From Marinomonas balearica (GTDB taxonomy: Bacteria > Pseudomonadota > Gammaproteobacteria > Pseudomonadales > Marinomonadaceae), in NCBI RefSeq assembly GCF_004362145.1, contig NZ_SNXC01000015.1, positions 124,001 to 188,000 on the forward strand: 64,000 nt of DNA. The letters run 5' to 3'. Both the position numbers and the translations under genes were made by a program. Shown here piece after piece: positions 54,934 to 64,000 of this stretch (positions within the stretch are counted from its first letter, which is position 1; each line of letters opens with the position of its first letter). The notes beneath the pieces were generated by a model. That model was not told the origin of the DNA. It saw only the letters and a program-made list of their open reading frames with translations, and made no database searches.

Positions 54934-56583
54934 ATGTTTCGCGCATTTAGAATAAGGTTCAGTACTCTGGCTGCTCTGTCTATTATCTTAACTGCTTGCG
55001 GAGGGGGAGGAGGTGATGACTCTACGAATTCTAGTTCAAGTAATAATGAATCAGGGACTGGTTTCACTGGTACGACAGCGTTTTCAGATAGCCTTGTAAG
55101 CGGTAAGCGATTCTATGACGTATATATCGAAGAGGGAGAGGCGGAGCCCTATGGGATTGCTACTATTCTATTCGACAACAGCCACGTAAAAGTCGGTGAC
55201 GGTTATATTGAGTCTAGTGAGAACGAAAAGTACTTTATTGAGCAATATACTTGGGATGTGCTCGACAATGGCAATTTATTGGTCACTTCGACTGACAGTG
55301 ATGAAAGTTTGGTTGGGAAAGTCCTGTCAGCCCATACCGATTATATCGAAGTTTGTTTCGAAGAATCGGGAGAAACGGGTAACTGTGACAAAGAGCTCTT
55401 ATTTAGTGACAAGGCAAAAGCCAAGGCTTATATCGCGTCGAACTCGCCTGTGGGAACATCAATCAACCTAAATAGCATTACGGACTCTGCATTAAACGCC
55501 GCTTTCCGAGACCTCGAATACGATTATGCAGAGCAAGTTTATGAAATCGACTTACCCAAGTTTGACATACAGTCTTTAGCTGGCTTGAATCAGTTTATGG
55601 AATTGTATCGATTGGTCGTCCCAGAAAACCACATAACGGATATCAGTGCTTTGTCGGCTTTGACAAAAATGGAGATTTTGGATTTAGCGGATCAGACGGA
55701 CGCGTCAACTGGCGATGATATAAACCTTCTTAGTTACGATGCTATTTATAGTATGAAAGGGTTAGTTTACTTATCGCTCACACAGTTAGGCAACAATGTT
55801 ACGCTTACCAAGTTTGAGCTAGACACTTTTTTAGCTGCCAGTACCGCTAAGAACGATATAGAGGTCTTAGCGTTCTATAAGTTAGCGCTTGATAATGACG
55901 ATGTATCTGCGATTAATTCCTTGCCAAATTTGCGCGTGCTGGCCATTGATGAGGGGGAAGTTACCGACTTCTCATCCTGGAATAATAACTGGAGTAAACT
56001 TCAGCAGTTGAGAGTGGGTTGGAATACTGACAGCTCAAATACTAAAGTGACGTTTGACCTCAATACTATGATTAGTAAGAGCTTAAACTTAGATAATCTT
56101 ACTAAACTTGAACTTGCGAAAACCTCAATCACGGAGGCAGATCTTGCAACGATTGTTTCTGGCGTTGGTAGTAAACTCCGTTACTTGGATCTGCGCTCTA
56201 CGAACATTGATTCATACTCCAATTTATCGAATGCAAGTATGCCGAACTTAGAGAGATTAAAACTAAGGCCCTTAAACTATGGCAATGATGCGTACGATCT
56301 TAGTGGTACATTGCCGTTTACAGCCTCAAAACTAACCAAATTGTATTTGGAGGATGGCGACATTAGCAATTTTACAATCTCTAATTTTTCCAGTTTGACG
56401 AAACTTCAAATATCGGGCTCAAATGTAATCAGTGAATCGGTTAATGGTTTTGTCAGCGCATTAAATGCTTTGTCTAACTTCGATACACTTGTGATTCGCA
56501 GAGACGCTAAGCTATCGGGCGTGACAGTTAACTGTGATGATCTAGTGGGGTTAAAGTCGAGTATCTCCTGTACTGATATTTAG
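54934..56583 (+). CDS. Lipoprotein with leucine-rich-repeat-like domain, unknown function
   Basis: The start at ATG 54934 (549 aa) has AAGGAG upstream. A lipoprotein signal ends with LTAC, cysteine 22, followed by a glycine/serine/asparagine-rich linker (residues 23-50). From about residue 190 to the end there are irregular leucine-rich repeats of the LxxLxLxxxxI type, for example MEILDLADQ, LRVLAIDEG, LRYLDLRST and LTKLYLEDG. Two cysteines near the C-terminus could form a disulfide. It is probably anchored in the outer membrane with the LRR domain binding a protein or glycan. I recognise no named family. It interrupts the conserved rpmG-mutM neighbourhood. Confidence 0.8.
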   Translation: MFRAFRIRFSTLAALSIILTACGGGGGDDSTNSSSSNNESGTGFTGTTAFSDSLVSGKRFYDVYIEEGEAEPYGIATILFDNSHVKVGDGYIESSENEKYFIEQYTWDVLDNGNLLVTSTDSDESLVGKVLSAHTDYIEVCFEESGETGNCDKELLFSDKAKAKAYIASNSPVGTSINLNSITDSALNAAFRDLEYDYAEQVYEIDLPKFDIQSLAGLNQFMELYRLVVPENHITDISALSALTKMEILDLADQTDASTGDDINLLSYDAIYSMKGLVYLSLTQLGNNVTLTKFELDTFLAASTAKNDIEVLAFYKLALDNDDVSAINSLPNLRVLAIDEGEVTDFSSWNNNWSKLQQLRVGWNTDSSNTKVTFDLNTMISKSLNLDNLTKLELAKTSITEADLATIVSGVGSKLRYLDLRSTNIDSYSNLSNASMPNLERLKLRPLNYGNDAYDLSGTLPFTASKLTKLYLEDGDISNFTISNFSSLTKLQISGSNVISESVNGFVSALNALSNFDTLVIRRDAKLSGVTVNCDDLVGLKSSISCTDI

Positions 56584-56593
56584 TACAATTCTC

Positions 56594-56636
56594 AATAGAG
56601 GGTTGTTTCATGTGCCCTCTATTCCCCTTCATTTTT
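56594..56636 (+). terminator. Terminator after the LRR lipoprotein gene
   Basis: AATAGAGGG (56594-56602) pairs with CCCTCTATT (56615-56623), 11 bp after the stop, followed by a T-rich stretch. Confidence 0.6.
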
Positions 56637-56859
56637 GTTCTTATATCCGTCGCTCGCTTTTTAGAGTACGTCCAAGGTTGATGGTCACACCTTTGTTCGC
56701 TTCTATTGGTAATTGGGCTATTAACTTATGTGTTTTTTTGTAGTATAAAAAATGTACATTTCTGTGTGTATTCCTTCTTCATGCTTTGTCTAGGGGTTGT
56801 GTGAGCAAGTCCACTGGCTTTTGCATGTGGATCGTACTTTTTTTGAGGTTAGTTTTGCC

Positions 56860-56873
56860 GTTCAATATTGAAC
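56860..56873. promoter_or_regulatory. Perfect 14-bp palindrome upstream of the LuxR-type genes
   Basis: GTTCAATATTGAAC is fully self-complementary and lies 195 bp before the first regulator gene. It could be its operator; the binding protein is not known. Confidence 0.4.
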
Positions 56874-57067
56874 ATATTGGCTAGAAAGTTAACAAAGCAT
56901 AAAGTGAGTGCGAATTTAATTTGAAGTACGGCACGCCCTTTTGGGTCTTTCAAAGAAACAGACTATCTTCGTTAAGATAGATAAAAGGTATTAACATTTC
57001 TGCTCGTTCTCGCCTTAATAGGCTGTTCTCTGATAAGACTTATTCGTACCTACCCTAGGGTTATAGA

Positions 57068-58201
57068 ATGGATATTGAGATTGTAGATGCTGTAAGTGCG
57101 TTGTATTCGACAATTAATGCACCAAAGCGTAATGAAGAAACATACGATAAGCTGGCATCGGTATTTGGCTCAGCGGGTATGACTCAATACAGCGAAAGTA
57201 ATCAATCTTTCAACCTTCAAATCTCTTCCAGCATTTATAAACGTTACGGAGCTGAATTTGCTGAATACAATAAGCGTTACTCTCAATACGAATCTGAGGG
57301 GATAAACCGATTATTTGAAGAGGATACTTATGGCTGGTTAACCGAGCAGGAAGGCTGGCTGGAAGAGGAAAATGTTATAGATAGGGAAGATTTTCTCTTC
57401 ATTCGAGAAAAGACTGGATTGGCTCGAACGGTAGGAGTTAATTTATCTGAGCCCGCTGGCTGGAAACATGCTGTTATTATCCATTATCCTGAGATAGTGA
57501 AAGACATCCCCAAAAACTTAGATAAACATATCGCCTTATTAGCGCCTCATATCGCTAAGACGGTTAACTTGAATAGCTTTCTTCATGGGCTCTACTATAA
57601 ATATCAAGCGGTATTATCAGTATTGGATGGTTTAAGTGTTGCGGTATGTGTTTGTGATTACCGAGGGTATATCATTGTTTCAAATAGACAAGCACAGCAC
57701 ATTGTTTCCATGAAGGATGGCGTCTATTTAAAGAATCGAAAATTATGTTTCTCAAATTCAGAACAAAATTCTCAGTTTCGGGCCAGCACTCGAAAAATTG
57801 CAGGCACCTCGCAAGGTAAAGGTAATCTAACTGGCGTCTCATTTTTTATCGAACGTCCATCAGGCAAGCATCCATTTTATGTTGAGCAATCGCCTATAAA
57901 AGACGGATGTTACGAAGTTGAGAATAATCTTAGTGGCAGTATTATTTATATAATAGACACGCAGTCTCCTCCTGAGATAGACGTCTCGATATTTGCAAGT
58001 GTGATTTCATTGACGCCGAGTGAAGCCCATATTTCAAATATGATCTTCAAAGGGTTAAAAGATCGAGATATGGCCGATTATCGAGGAGTTTCGGTAGAGA
58101 CTGTAAGAAAGCAGATTAAGTCAATATTGTCGAAGGCTCAGGTAAACAGTCGAATCGAACTTCTGATAAAGGCTGTCTCTATTCGACCTCCCATTTTGTA
58201 A
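57068..58201 (+). CDS. LuxR-type HTH transcriptional regulator, first of a tandem pair
   Basis: The 377-aa protein ends with a LuxR HTH: LTPSEAHISNMIFKGLKDRDMADYRG followed by SVETVRKQIKSILSK (about 318-368). The middle (about 188-310) resembles a PAS-like sensor (VAVCVCDYRGYIIVSNRQAQ). The N-terminal 180 residues match no family I can name; there is no response-regulator receiver domain and no autoinducer-binding domain. The partner gene starts 45 bp later and shares length and architecture, indicating duplication. The ligand and targets are unknown. Confidence 0.82.
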   Translation: MDIEIVDAVSALYSTINAPKRNEETYDKLASVFGSAGMTQYSESNQSFNLQISSSIYKRYGAEFAEYNKRYSQYESEGINRLFEEDTYGWLTEQEGWLEEENVIDREDFLFIREKTGLARTVGVNLSEPAGWKHAVIIHYPEIVKDIPKNLDKHIALLAPHIAKTVNLNSFLHGLYYKYQAVLSVLDGLSVAVCVCDYRGYIIVSNRQAQHIVSMKDGVYLKNRKLCFSNSEQNSQFRASTRKIAGTSQGKGNLTGVSFFIERPSGKHPFYVEQSPIKDGCYEVENNLSGSIIYIIDTQSPPEIDVSIFASVISLTPSEAHISNMIFKGLKDRDMADYRGVSVETVRKQIKSILSKAQVNSRIELLIKAVSIRPPIL

Positions 58202-58246
58202 AACGTCCCCAATATTTTTATAGAAGTTGTGTAAGGAGAGATTGCT

Positions 58247-59383
58247 GTGTCACATCATCAAGATTTTAATGATTCACATCTTCTTCAAGTGATAGAAGAC
58301 ATATATGCGTATGGTTTTGATCACCAAAATTGGGATAAACCGCTTGAAGGTCTATGTCGTTTATTACGAGCAAAGAGCGGCGGGTTATTTTTCTTAGATC
58401 ATAAAAAGCGAATATTTCGGGCTCTTGGTGTCTATAACATTTCTGAAGAATATATTGAAAAATACAAGCAGCTTGGAGCCTTAGACGCTACGGCAACGGT
58501 GATGATACCGCTGCCGGAAGGCGCAGCGAGAGCCGCGATTGATCATAACGTCTCACGTACTGAGCATGTCGATTTTTACGATAAAATATTGTTAAAAGCG
58601 AATCTAGGTTATATTGCTGCACTCAATATCTGTAACCACGAGAATTACTTTGTCGGTATCGGTATTCATCGAGGAATGGAATCGGAGCAATTTTCGAAGG
58701 ATGAGGTGAAGGTGCTGGAAAGGCTTTATTCTCATTTTCGAAGAGTCTTTGAAACAGCGGATATATTAGAGCGTCTTAAACAAAAGGAAGCCATTTTGGT
58801 GCACCTGCTCTCCAAGGTGCCATTGGGTATTGTGCTAGTCGATGCTTTTCTAAAAGTACATTATCAAAATGATTTAGCGTATTCATTGATGAAGCACGAT
58901 CTAGGCTTGAGTATCTCTAAGAACAATTCGTTGCTGGGCGCTGATACTGAAAGTCTTAAGCGTTTAAAGTCATTGGTGATTCAAGCCGCAGAAGACGATG
59001 GTAAAGATGTGTCTGTGCACCATTCTCCCATTCTATTTCCGTCGCTAAATGAGCATCCGCTGTCTGTTACTATTGCCCCCTCTCCTGTAGAAAGCTCTCT
59101 TTATAGTCCTGATCTTGTGCCTTTGTATATCTCTCATCCCCTTGTTGCCTCATTTGTTTCAGTGGAGATGTTACAAGCGATTTATCCTTTGACGAAGGCT
59201 GAGGCCGAGATTGTCATCCTCTTATTAGGTGGCAGTACGTTGAATGACATTACTTCTGTTAGAGGGAGTTCCAAACAGACGGTCAGGAGTCAGCTCAAAT
59301 CGATTTTTTCAAAGCTAAATGTGAGCTCTCAGCAAGAGTTAATTCGCTATTTGATTACAGGGTCGTTAAATCTCGTTGGCTGA
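58247..59383 (+). CDS. LuxR-type HTH transcriptional regulator, second of a tandem pair
   Basis: The 378-aa protein starts at GTG 58247 after AAGGAG. Its C-terminal HTH reads LTKAEAEIVILLLGGSTLNDI then SKQTVRSQLKSIFSKLNVSSQQELIRYL. The middle has LSKVPLGIVLVDAFLKVHYQND, aligning with the PAS-like segment of its neighbour. The N-terminal region resembles a GAF-like or autoinducer-like fold but is not assignable. With the preceding gene it forms a likely two-gene operon. Confidence 0.82.
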   Translation: MSHHQDFNDSHLLQVIEDIYAYGFDHQNWDKPLEGLCRLLRAKSGGLFFLDHKKRIFRALGVYNISEEYIEKYKQLGALDATATVMIPLPEGAARAAIDHNVSRTEHVDFYDKILLKANLGYIAALNICNHENYFVGIGIHRGMESEQFSKDEVKVLERLYSHFRRVFETADILERLKQKEAILVHLLSKVPLGIVLVDAFLKVHYQNDLAYSLMKHDLGLSISKNNSLLGADTESLKRLKSLVIQAAEDDGKDVSVHHSPILFPSLNEHPLSVTIAPSPVESSLYSPDLVPLYISHPLVASFVSVEMLQAIYPLTKAEAEIVILLLGGSTLNDITSVRGSSKQTVRSQLKSIFSKLNVSSQQELIRYLITGSLNLVG

Positions 59384-59483
59384 TGCACTTACTAGAAAAA
59401 CGATTAATAAGACGACTGTGTGAACAACAGGCAACGCATATTATAATCTCATGAAAATAAGTATTAGATTGTAGGAGCCTTTA

Positions 59484-60299
59484 GTGCCAGAACTTCCCGA
59501 AGTCGAAACCACAAAGCGTGGGATCGAGCCGAATATTGTAAATAAGACCATACAACATCTTGTTATTCGTCAGCCTAAACTGCGTTGGCCAATTCCTGAC
59601 GCTGTAAACGCTCTGGTAGGACAAAAAGTAGAAGGCGTTTCTAGGCGAGGGAAGTACATCGGTGTTCATACCAAAGCAGGAACATTAATCATTCACCTAG
59701 GTATGTCTGGTAGTTTGTATTTTGTCGATGTGGGAACGCCGCCGCTGTTTCATGATCACGTCGACATTGAGCTTTTAGGCTCTCCAATTGTGATGCGCTA
59801 TACAGATCCTCGTCGGTTTGGAGCCATGCTTTGGCAAGAAGGTGATTGGTTGGAACACGAATTGCTTAAGAGTTTGGGGCCTGAACCGCTTACTGATGAG
59901 TTCAATGCAAAATACCTGTACGAAAGAGCAAAAGGGCGAAAGCAAGCGATAAAAATGTTCATCATGGACAGCAAGGTTGTTGTTGGTGTGGGCAATATTT
60001 ATGCGAATGAGGCGCTATTTAAGGCTGGAATTCATCCAAAAAGAGCAGCGGGCAACATTAGCCTGGCTCGTTTTGAGAAATTTGTATCGTCGATAAAAAT
60101 GGTTTTGTCTGCTGCAATTGAGCAGGGAGGAACAACGTTAAAAGACTTTGTGGGTGGAGATGGAAAACCTGGGTATTTTAAACAGGAGTTAGCCGTATAT
60201 GGGCGTGCCGGTAAGCCGTGCATTGAGTGCTCAATATTGCTAAAAGAAATCCGTTTAGGGCAGCGAAGTACGGTATATTGTAACAACTGTCAGGCATAA
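59484..60299 (+). CDS. mutM: Formamidopyrimidine-DNA glycosylase
   Basis: The 271-aa protein starts at GTG 59484 after TAGGAG, so mature Pro2 is the catalytic nucleophile in [12 protein letters not shown]. It contains RRGKYIG with the catalytic lysine, HLGMSGSL and the C-terminal zinc finger CIEC...CNNC. It excises 8-oxoguanine and ring-opened purines. The gene normally follows rpmG; here a three-gene islet intervenes. Confidence 0.96.
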   Translation: MPELPEVETTKRGIEPNIVNKTIQHLVIRQPKLRWPIPDAVNALVGQKVEGVSRRGKYIGVHTKAGTLIIHLGMSGSLYFVDVGTPPLFHDHVDIELLGSPIVMRYTDPRRFGAMLWQEGDWLEHELLKSLGPEPLTDEFNAKYLYERAKGRKQAIKMFIMDSKVVVGVGNIYANEALFKAGIHPKRAAGNISLARFEKFVSSIKMVLSAAIEQGGTTLKDFVGGDGKPGYFKQELAVYGRAGKPCIECSILLKEIRLGQRSTVYCNNCQA

Positions 60300-60530
60300 C
60301 TTGATTCTGATGGTATACGGAAAATTGCACATGCCATAAGGCATAAATGCAATAGTAGAAATATGTCATTTTTATGAATTTATCGTGTTAAAAGCAAAAA
60401 AAGAACGCTTTTTTTACACATTAAATGACAATAGCATTGCTTTGAGTTAACAATCAGTTTATTTTTGACCGATTAGGCAGGCTCTGAAATCAGAGTTGTC
60501 GAAGACCAAAAAATCACAAGAGGAATTGGA

Positions 60531-61526
60531 ATGAAAGGTGTCTTTTTAGCGTCTGCAACTGCGTTTGCAATCGCTGCATCTTCCGCTTATGCGAAAGATG
60601 CAGGTCCAGCTGTCGTATTTGATAAAGCGGGTAAATTCGATAAGTCCTTCAATCAGGGTGTTTACGAAGGATCGAAAAAATACACGGCGGATACAGGTAT
60701 TAAAGTTCGTGAATTCGAACCTAAAAATGAAGCGCAAGTTGAGCAAGGTCTTCGTCGTCTTGCGAAACGTGGTTACTCACCAATCGTTGCAGTAGGTTTC
60801 AACCAAACTTCTGCGGTTGAGAAAGTCGCGAAGGATTTCCCTGAAATTCATTTCACTATCATTGATGGTGTGATCAACCTTCCAAATGTACAGTCTATCG
60901 TATTTAAAGAGCACGAAGGTTCGTTCCTTGTTGGTGCTTTGGCTGCAATGAAGTCTAAAACAGATACAATTGGCTTTGTTGGCGGTATGGACATACCTCT
61001 AATTCGCAAATTCGGTTGTGGTTATGAGCAAGGTGTAAAATACATCACTCCAAACGCAACTGTTATTCAAAACATGACTGGATCGACTGGTGCAGCGTTC
61101 AACGACCCTACAAAAGGTTCTGAGCTTGCTAAAGGTCAGTTCTCTCAAGGCGCTGACGTTGTTTTCGCTGCCGCTGGTGGTACCGGAATCGGTGTTTATC
61201 AAGCAGCCGCTGATGCAGGCAAATATGCGATTGGTGTAGATTCAAACCAAAACTATTTGCATCCAGGTGTCATGCTGACTTCTATGGTTAAGCGTGTTGA
61301 CCAAGCTGCTTACAATACCTACGAATCCGCAGCTAAAGGTACTTGGACTTCAGGCATGACCGTACTTGGTTTAGCTGAAAACGGTGTAGGTTGGGCTTAT
61401 GATGACAATAATAAGGCTGACGTTACCGATGAAATGAAGGCTAAAATGAGCGATATCCGCGCGAAAATCGTAAGCGGTGAAATCAAAGTTCATGACTACA
61501 TGGCAACCAATTCTTGTACTTTCTAA
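60531..61526 (+). CDS. BMP-family (nucleoside) ABC transporter substrate-binding protein
   Basis: The 331-aa protein has a Sec signal peptide (ASATAFAIAASSAYA, cleavage after residue 21) and no lipobox. The BMP/PnrA fold shows PAVVFDKAGKFDKSFNQGVYEG, FKEHEGSFLVGALAAMKS, GFVGGMDIPLIRKF and AIGVDSNQN. By family it binds purine nucleosides in the periplasm. GAGGAA stands upstream of the ATG. A terminator follows before the ATPase gene, which would keep receptor mRNA in excess. Confidence 0.9.
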   Translation: MKGVFLASATAFAIAASSAYAKDAGPAVVFDKAGKFDKSFNQGVYEGSKKYTADTGIKVREFEPKNEAQVEQGLRRLAKRGYSPIVAVGFNQTSAVEKVAKDFPEIHFTIIDGVINLPNVQSIVFKEHEGSFLVGALAAMKSKTDTIGFVGGMDIPLIRKFGCGYEQGVKYITPNATVIQNMTGSTGAAFNDPTKGSELAKGQFSQGADVVFAAAGGTGIGVYQAAADAGKYAIGVDSNQNYLHPGVMLTSMVKRVDQAAYNTYESAAKGTWTSGMTVLGLAENGVGWAYDDNNKADVTDEMKAKMSDIRAKIVSGEIKVHDYMATNSCTF

Positions 61527-61537
61527 TTGGTTAAGAG

Positions 61538-61577
61538 AAAACAGCCGTCCGTGTTTCACGTGTACGGCTGTTTTTTT
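61538..61577 (+). terminator. Terminator after the BMP receptor gene
   Basis: AAAACAGCCGT (61538-61548 region) pairs with ACGGCTGTTTT (from 61564), followed by a T run. It lies between receptor and ATPase genes of one transporter, so it is probably partly leaky or followed by a second promoter. Confidence 0.8.
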
Positions 61578-61822
61578 ATCTTCAGCTTACATCTGATAAG
61601 CTAAATTTTGGCTACTTAAAGCGACGCTTGTCTATTCAATATTTAAACTGTCATCGAGTTTTGTTATTAACCCTGACGGCGGATAGTCATATAAGCGAGA
61701 ATCCTAAGAAATATTGAATGAGAAGTGGCTTTACCTAGCAGCCTGCTAAGTCTGTTAAAAACGCAACGAGTTTAAAAAGTGGCTTCTAAACTAACAGAGC
61801 GATAACAAATTATTAATAAGTT

Positions 61823-63373
61823 ATGAATAAACCGACACATCCATACGCAATAGAGTTGCGTGGCATTTCAAAACGCTTTGGCGCTGTTCAAGCAAATAAA
61901 GACATTAATTTGCAGGTTCCTGCGGGTACTGTTCACGGAATTATCGGTGAGAATGGTGCTGGCAAGTCAACTTTAATGAGCATCATTTACGGCTTTTACG
62001 AGGCAGACACGGGTACGATCGAAGTTGATGGTCAAGAAGTCAATATTCGAAACTCTCAGGATGCGATAAAAGCAGGGATCGGTATGGTACATCAACATTT
62101 TATGTTGGTTGAAAACTTTACCGTTCTAGAAAACGTGGTGTTAGGTGCTGAGGGCGGTACCATTTTGAAAGGTGGTATGGATGCTGCTCGAAAAGAACTC
62201 GCTCGTTTAGAAAAAGAATACAGCCTTGATATCGATGTAGACGCGGTTGTGGAGGATCTTCCTGTTGGTTTACAACAGCGCGTAGAGATTCTAAAAGCAC
62301 TTTATCGCGGTGCCCGCATTTTGATATTGGATGAACCTACGGGTGTACTGACTCCCCAAGAGGCAGATCACTTATTTCGTATATTGGATGCACTAAAGCA
62401 ACAGGGTGTGACAGTCATTCTGATCACTCATAAATTACGAGAAATATTGGCCTCTACGGATAACGTGTCGGTAATGCGTTTAGGTCAAATGGTTGCACAT
62501 CGTGAAACTGCGAAAACGGACAAAGAAGAATTAGCCGAATTGATGGTTGGCAAAAAAGTTCGTCTAAAAGTACTCAAAGACGAAGCCGAGCCGGGCGATG
62601 TCAAACTGGCTGCGAAAAATGTGTCCTATGTCGATTCGCAAGGCGTAACACGTCTGAAAAATATCAATTTTGAATTACGTGCTGGTGAAGTCGTTGGTAT
62701 AGCGGGTGTTTCTGGCAACGGACAAAGTGAATTACTCAATGTGTTATCTGGCATTACCCCTATGTCTTCGGGTGAAGTGCATATGGCCGGTGAAGTGATC
62801 ACGCCCAAATCACCAAAAAATGCAGCTCAAATGCGCGATTTGAAAATGGGGCATATTCCAGAAGATCGTCATAAAATGGGCTTGGTAACGGGGTTTGAGG
62901 CCTATGAAGCGGCCATTCTTGGTTACCACAATGATCCTGACTACAACGGAAAAATACTGCTCAACCGTAAAGCCATGCTTAACGAGTGTAATGAGCGTAT
63001 GGAGAGTTGGGACGTTCGCCCACCGAACCCCCATTTAAAAACAGCCAATTTTTCCGGCGGTAATCAGCAAAAAATAGTCATTGCTCGTGAAGTCGAGAAA
63101 AACCCAGATGTCTTGCTTGTTGGGCAGCCAACACGCGGTGTTGATATTGGCGCAATTGAAAATATTCATGAACAAATTATAAAGCTAAGGGTTGCTGATA
63201 AGGCGATCTTGTTAGTGTCTGTGGAGTTAGACGAAATTATGGCCCTGAGTGACCGTATACTTGTAATGTTTGATGGGGAAATTGTTGGTGAATTGCCAGC
63301 AAGTGAAGCGGATGAACGTACTTTGGGTCTGATGATGGCCAATGCCTTTAACGAAGAAGGAGCATCAGAATGA
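61823..63373 (+). CDS. Nucleoside-type ABC transporter ATP-binding protein (two ATPase domains)
   Basis: The 516-aa protein has two ABC domains like RbsA/YufO. The first has Walker A GENGAGKSTLM, the characteristic GMVHQHFMLVENFTVLENVVLG and ILDEPTGVLTPQE. The second has a degenerate Walker A GVSGNGQSELL, then GHIPEDRHKMGLV and FSGGNQQKIVIARE. The MVHQHFMLV and PEDR motifs are typical of BMP-associated nucleoside importers. Its stop overlaps the permease start (ATGA). Confidence 0.92.
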   Translation: MNKPTHPYAIELRGISKRFGAVQANKDINLQVPAGTVHGIIGENGAGKSTLMSIIYGFYEADTGTIEVDGQEVNIRNSQDAIKAGIGMVHQHFMLVENFTVLENVVLGAEGGTILKGGMDAARKELARLEKEYSLDIDVDAVVEDLPVGLQQRVEILKALYRGARILILDEPTGVLTPQEADHLFRILDALKQQGVTVILITHKLREILASTDNVSVMRLGQMVAHRETAKTDKEELAELMVGKKVRLKVLKDEAEPGDVKLAAKNVSYVDSQGVTRLKNINFELRAGEVVGIAGVSGNGQSELLNVLSGITPMSSGEVHMAGEVITPKSPKNAAQMRDLKMGHIPEDRHKMGLVTGFEAYEAAILGYHNDPDYNGKILLNRKAMLNECNERMESWDVRPPNPHLKTANFSGGNQQKIVIAREVEKNPDVLLVGQPTRGVDIGAIENIHEQIIKLRVADKAILLVSVELDEIMALSDRILVMFDGEIVGELPASEADERTLGLMMANAFNEEGASE

Positions 63374-64000
63374 AGCAAGCCTCCGTTCCAGTTTGGGTCA
63401 ATGTCGGACTGATTCCTCTGATTAACATTTTGCTAGCCTTCGCAGTATCAGGGTTGGTCATTTTAGCGATTGGCGAAAACCCAATTGAAGCTGCTGGGTA
63501 TCTTATTTACGGTGCGTTCGGATACGAAGAAGGCATTGGCTATACCTTATACTATGCTACGAACCTGATTTTCACGGGTCTTGCTGTATCGATTGCTTTT
63601 AAAGCCGGTCTTTTTAATATCGGTGGAGAAGGGCAGGCTTATATTGGCGGGCTTGGTGTTGGTCTTTTGTGCCTATGGCTTGATTCAAGTATGCCATTCA
63701 TTGTGATTTTGCCTTTGGCTGTTATTGCATCTGCGGTCTTTGGTGCTGCTTGGGCCTATATTCCAGCATATCTTCAGGCTCGCCGTGGCAGTCATATCGT
63801 AATTACCACCATTATGTTTAACTTCATTGCCTCCTCTTTAATGGTGTATTTACTGGTGAACTGGCTGAAAGAAGAAGGGCGTATGGCTGCAAATAGCCGA
63901 ACATTCGCTGAAAATGCCTGGATGCCGTACATGCATGAAATATTATCTCCATTAGGCATCAACATCAGTGATTCACCGTTAAACGGTGCGTTTATTTTAG
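63370..64000 (+). CDS. Nucleoside-type ABC transporter permease (3' end outside window)
   Basis: The ATG at 63370 overlaps the ATPase stop. About 210 residues are visible, open to the window end; the family is about 350 aa. Hydrophobic helices alternate with the motif AFKAGLFNIGGEGQAYIGG, typical of BPD_transp_2 permeases of the BMP/nucleoside type. A second permease gene is expected beyond the window. Confidence 0.9.
   Translation, partial: MKQASVPVWVNVGLIPLINILLAFAVSGLVILAIGENPIEAAGYLIYGAFGYEEGIGYTLYYATNLIFTGLAVSIAFKAGLFNIGGEGQAYIGGLGVGLLCLWLDSSMPFIVILPLAVIASAVFGAAWAYIPAYLQARRGSHIVITTIMFNFIASSLMVYLLVNWLKEEGRMAANSRTFAENAWMPYMHEILSPLGINISDSPLNGAFIL

Larger units (their letters stand above)
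56584..57067. other. Gene-free region before the LuxR-type pair
   Basis: The 484-bp AT-rich stretch contains a hairpin after the lipoprotein gene (56594-56623), a perfect 14-bp palindrome at 56860-56873 and an ACCCTAGGGT palindrome at 57052-57061 that includes the likely ribosome-binding site of the next gene. No gene was supported. Confidence 0.55.

Noticed and set aside
56681-56743. 20-codon frame with a weak ribosome-binding site before the LuxR-type pair
   Set aside because: Too short, poor spacing of the ribosome-binding site, and no supporting feature such as a terminator or known leader-peptide pattern.

Overview
The window looks like a chromosomal segment of a marine gammaproteobacterium of the Oceanospirillales type, most plausibly Marinomonas or a close relative. 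The reasons are moderate G+C, TRAP and glycine-betaine genes, and pseudomonad-like gene order (a crc-like gene divergent from pyrE; slmA-argB-dut-coaBC-radC-rpmB-rpmG-mutM). This placement is inference; there is no rRNA in the window.

Layout. 1-1780: 3' end of a cpdB-type cyclic nucleotide phosphodiesterase. 1.9-8.6 kb: a sugar-acid module (TRAP transporter, tagaturonate/fructuronate reductase-like enzyme, L-galactonate/L-gulonate dehydrogenase-like enzyme) with a divergent GntR regulator carrying two winged-helix domains. 8.8-12 kb: betBA with a near-perfect operator-like palindrome but no betI or choline transporter. 12.2-14.9 kb: a 59-aa membrane protein, a free-standing CBM48 protein and a two-domain acyltransferase resembling OlsF. 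15-23.3 kb: an ECF11-type sigma factor and its ChrR anti-sigma factor, divergent from a seven- to eight-gene lipid-oxidation operon; both sides have the same promoter, TGATCC-N16-CGTA. 23.3-37.4 kb: two c-di-GMP proteins, DUF6164, a CBS protein, EamA, rlmF, psuK-psuG (the kinase carries an N-terminal HTH), plsC, a DUF3482 GTPase with its DUF2868 membrane partner, and a cytosine deaminase homologue with changed active-site residues. 37.7-42.3 kb: a chemoreceptor, ettA and EamA. 42.4-47.9 kb: the nrdR-ribD-ribB(X)-ribH-nusB / thiL-pgpA cluster. 47.9-60.3 kb: crc-like, pyrE, slmA, argB, dut, coaBC, radC, rpmB, rpmG and mutM, with an islet (LRR lipoprotein and two LuxR-type regulators) inserted between rpmG and mutM. 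60.5-64 kb: a BMP-type nucleoside ABC importer, cut by the window end.

How the genes work together. The TRAP/dehydrogenase/reductase genes form a plausible import-and-oxidation-then-reduction route for a hexonate. The sigma factor, ChrR and the divergent operon look like a singlet-oxygen-type membrane response. The ribD-ribB-ribH-thiL genes form a coenzyme cluster from which ribE is missing, and the GTP cyclohydrolase II domain fused to RibB has lost its zinc cysteines. No tRNA, rRNA, CRISPR array, IS element or prophage was recognised. The best candidates for poorly described biology are the ECF11-linked DUF genes, the DUF2868/DUF3482 pair, the rpmG-mutM islet and the tandem-wHTH GntR regulator.
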